IMG/VR virus record: IMGVR_UViG_3300037258_000773
Coordinates: 1-37,478 of that record
Source: a virus
Reading direction: 5' to 3' (one strand)
DNA length: 37,478 nt
The position numbers were made by a program, and so were the translations under genes. This document shows positions 36,398 through 37,478 of this stretch, piece after piece; within the stretch, counting starts at the first letter, position 1; the number at the start of each line of letters is the position of its first letter. The notes below the pieces were generated by a model. The model searched no databases, had not been told where the DNA came from, and saw nothing but the letters and a program-made list of their open reading frames with translations.

Positions 36398-37478
36398 ATG
36401 GATTATCAAAAGTTTTATCAAGAAGCCAAAAGGGATGGTTACTCGGATGAAGAAGTAACCAATTATCTTTTACAGGGCGATCCTTCCTTTGGAGAATTTG
36501 TAAAACAATCTGAACATGAAGGATATTCGCCTCAAGAAGTTCTAGGTTATCTCAATTCAGCTCCTAAACGAAAAGAAGAAGGAGGGTTCGAGAAGTATTC
36601 AAAAGATACTTTGAAACAAGGCGCTCAAGGCTTTGGCATTGGAGCTCTAGGAACCTATGGAGATATTCTTGATTTGTTCGGTTTGCAATCTAAAGAAATC
36701 CTTCCAGGGGAGAAAGCTAAGTATAGACGAGAGTTTGATATCCTTCAGGGATTGGAAGAAGGAAAAAGGCCTTCTGCCGGTGAACTCATGGAACTTTCTG
36801 ATGATGATATTTCTCCTAGATTTTCGCGTCTTCCCTCTTCTCAAGATGTAGAAACATTTGGCAAGTCCCTAGGTGTTATTTCTGAGCCAAAAACAGTTGC
36901 TGGTCGTTATGCCAAAAGGATTGGCAAGATTGGTGGTGGAGGAGCATCTTTGGGTGCAACCGGAATTTTATCTCCAATTGCAGCTGGGATCGCTGGTCAA
37001 ACTCTTGAAGAACTAGGAGCCCCTCCTTGGGCTCAAGCAGCAGCAGAAATCATTGTTGGGCTTAAGTTTGCTCCTAAGACAAATGTCCCGATAACATCTA
37101 AAAGCAAAGAAGTGGAAAAGGTAATTGGAGATTTAAGAAAAGCTGGATATTCCGAGAAAGACATAACTCTCGCGAAAAGTGCTCTTGAAGATAGAAAGAT
37201 TCTTAAGAAATATGCATCTTTAACTCCCAAGGTTGAGAATGAAATTCAACAAGGAATAAAAAATAGTGAAAACTTATTCAAAGAACAAGTCAAAAAAGGA
37301 CTTCCAGGCTATGCCGAGGGAGGTCTACCTTATCTGGAAAAACAAGCTTCTAATGTTTATCAAACCATGGAAGAATTGGCTTCCAATGTGCCCATAAAAA
37401 ATAAGGAGCCTGTCAAAAAAGCGGTTCAAGGTGCCATTGATTATCTGGAGAAATTTCCTCTCTTGGATGAGCAAAAAA
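36398..37478 (+). CDS. Candidate ejection protein 3, N-terminal part (continues at base 1)
   Basis: Translation begins at ATG 36398, two bases after the previous stop. The whole protein is 599 aa across the join. Residues 1-52 contain two copies of a short helical unit: YQEAKRDGYSDEEVTNYLLQ and FVKQSEHEGYSPQEVLGYLN, and a third looser copy lies near nt 37130-37175 (LRKAGYSEKDITLAKSAL). A Gly/Ala-rich membrane-compatible stretch follows (GGGGASLGATGILSPIAAGI, nt about 36935-37000). Such combinations fit internal virion proteins that enter the host with the DNA. No lysozyme domain was recognised. The last 127 bases repeat the start of the window. Confidence 0.78.
   Translation, partial: MDYQKFYQEAKRDGYSDEEVTNYLLQGDPSFGEFVKQSEHEGYSPQEVLGYLNSAPKRKEEGGFEKYSKDTLKQGAQGFGIGALGTYGDILDLFGLQSKEILPGEKAKYRREFDILQGLEEGKRPSAGELMELSDDDISPRFSRLPSSQDVETFGKSLGVISEPKTVAGRYAKRIGKIGGGGASLGATGILSPIAAGIAGQTLEELGAPPWAQAAAEIIVGLKFAPKTNVPITSKSKEVEKVIGDLRKAGYSEKDITLAKSALEDRKILKKYASLTPKVENEIQQGIKNSENLFKEQVKKGLPGYAEGGLPYLEKQASNVYQTMEELASNVPIKNKEPVKKAVQGAIDYLEKFPLLDEQK
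37352..37478. repeat. Terminal overlap, copy 2 (circular contig)
   Basis: Exact copy of bases 1-127 in the same orientation and the same reading frame; see copy 1. Removing one copy gives the closed 37,351-bp genome. Confidence 0.93.

Overview
This window is the complete genome of a small tailed double-stranded DNA phage with podovirus-type gene content, given as a linearised circle. The first 127 bases (1-127) are identical to the last 127 (37352-37478), so the unique circle is 37,351 bp, and one virion gene runs across the join (36398 -> end, then 1 -> 846, 599 aa). The sequence looks moderately AT-rich with short intergenic gaps and many ATGA/TAATG overlaps. The host cannot be read from the sequence. 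A lipobox peptide, several exported proteins and an SPFH protein fit a diderm bacterium, but this is inference.

Layout on the circle. (1) 0.86-2.5 kb, minus strand: a helix-turn-helix protein, three tiny one-helix membrane proteins and a prohibitin-like SPFH membrane protein. (2) 2.6-7.3 kb, plus: four fibre-type genes ending in a 956-aa protein with three modules of YadA-like head repeats. (3) 7.4-8.4 kb, minus: four small exported or membrane proteins, candidates for lysis or envelope functions. (4) 8.4-9.3 kb, plus: a tiny lipoprotein and very basic peptides. (5) 9.3-11.3 kb, minus: YqaJ-type exonuclease, ERF-type annealing protein and two small genes. A promoter region divides them from a plus-strand Cro/CI-like HTH gene. 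(6) 11.5-15.1 kb, plus: a structured 330-bp non-coding region, two small genes, a strong terminator, an inverted repeat burying the ribosome binding site of a replication initiator that carries 11-bp iterons inside its own gene, a DnaC-like ATPase, an SSB-like protein and a RusA-like resolvase. (7) 15.1-16.4 kb: a GroES-like co-chaperonin and small genes. (8) 16.5-22.6 kb, plus: small and large terminase and a P22-like portal, with small genes between. (9) 22.7-28.3 kb: small genes, scaffold, the major capsid gene split by a group I intron, and a second capsid-surface candidate. (10) 28.3 kb through the join to 0.85 kb, plus: adaptor and tail proteins, a fibre-tip protein and three candidate ejection proteins.

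How it works together: the initiator, DnaC-like loader and SSB-like protein would recruit the host replisome, since no phage polymerase or primase was recognised. ERF, YqaJ and RusA make a self-contained recombination set. Terminase, portal, scaffold and capsid build the head, which may be helped by the phage co-chaperonin acting with host GroEL. No integrase, recognisable endolysin, tRNA or CRISPR array was found.

Most notable features: the capsid gene interrupted by a group I intron whose homing endonuclease lies antisense and overlaps the ribozyme core; the SPFH plus mini-membrane-protein operon; the hairpin-gated replication initiator with internal iterons; and the GroES gene with a possible second internal start.
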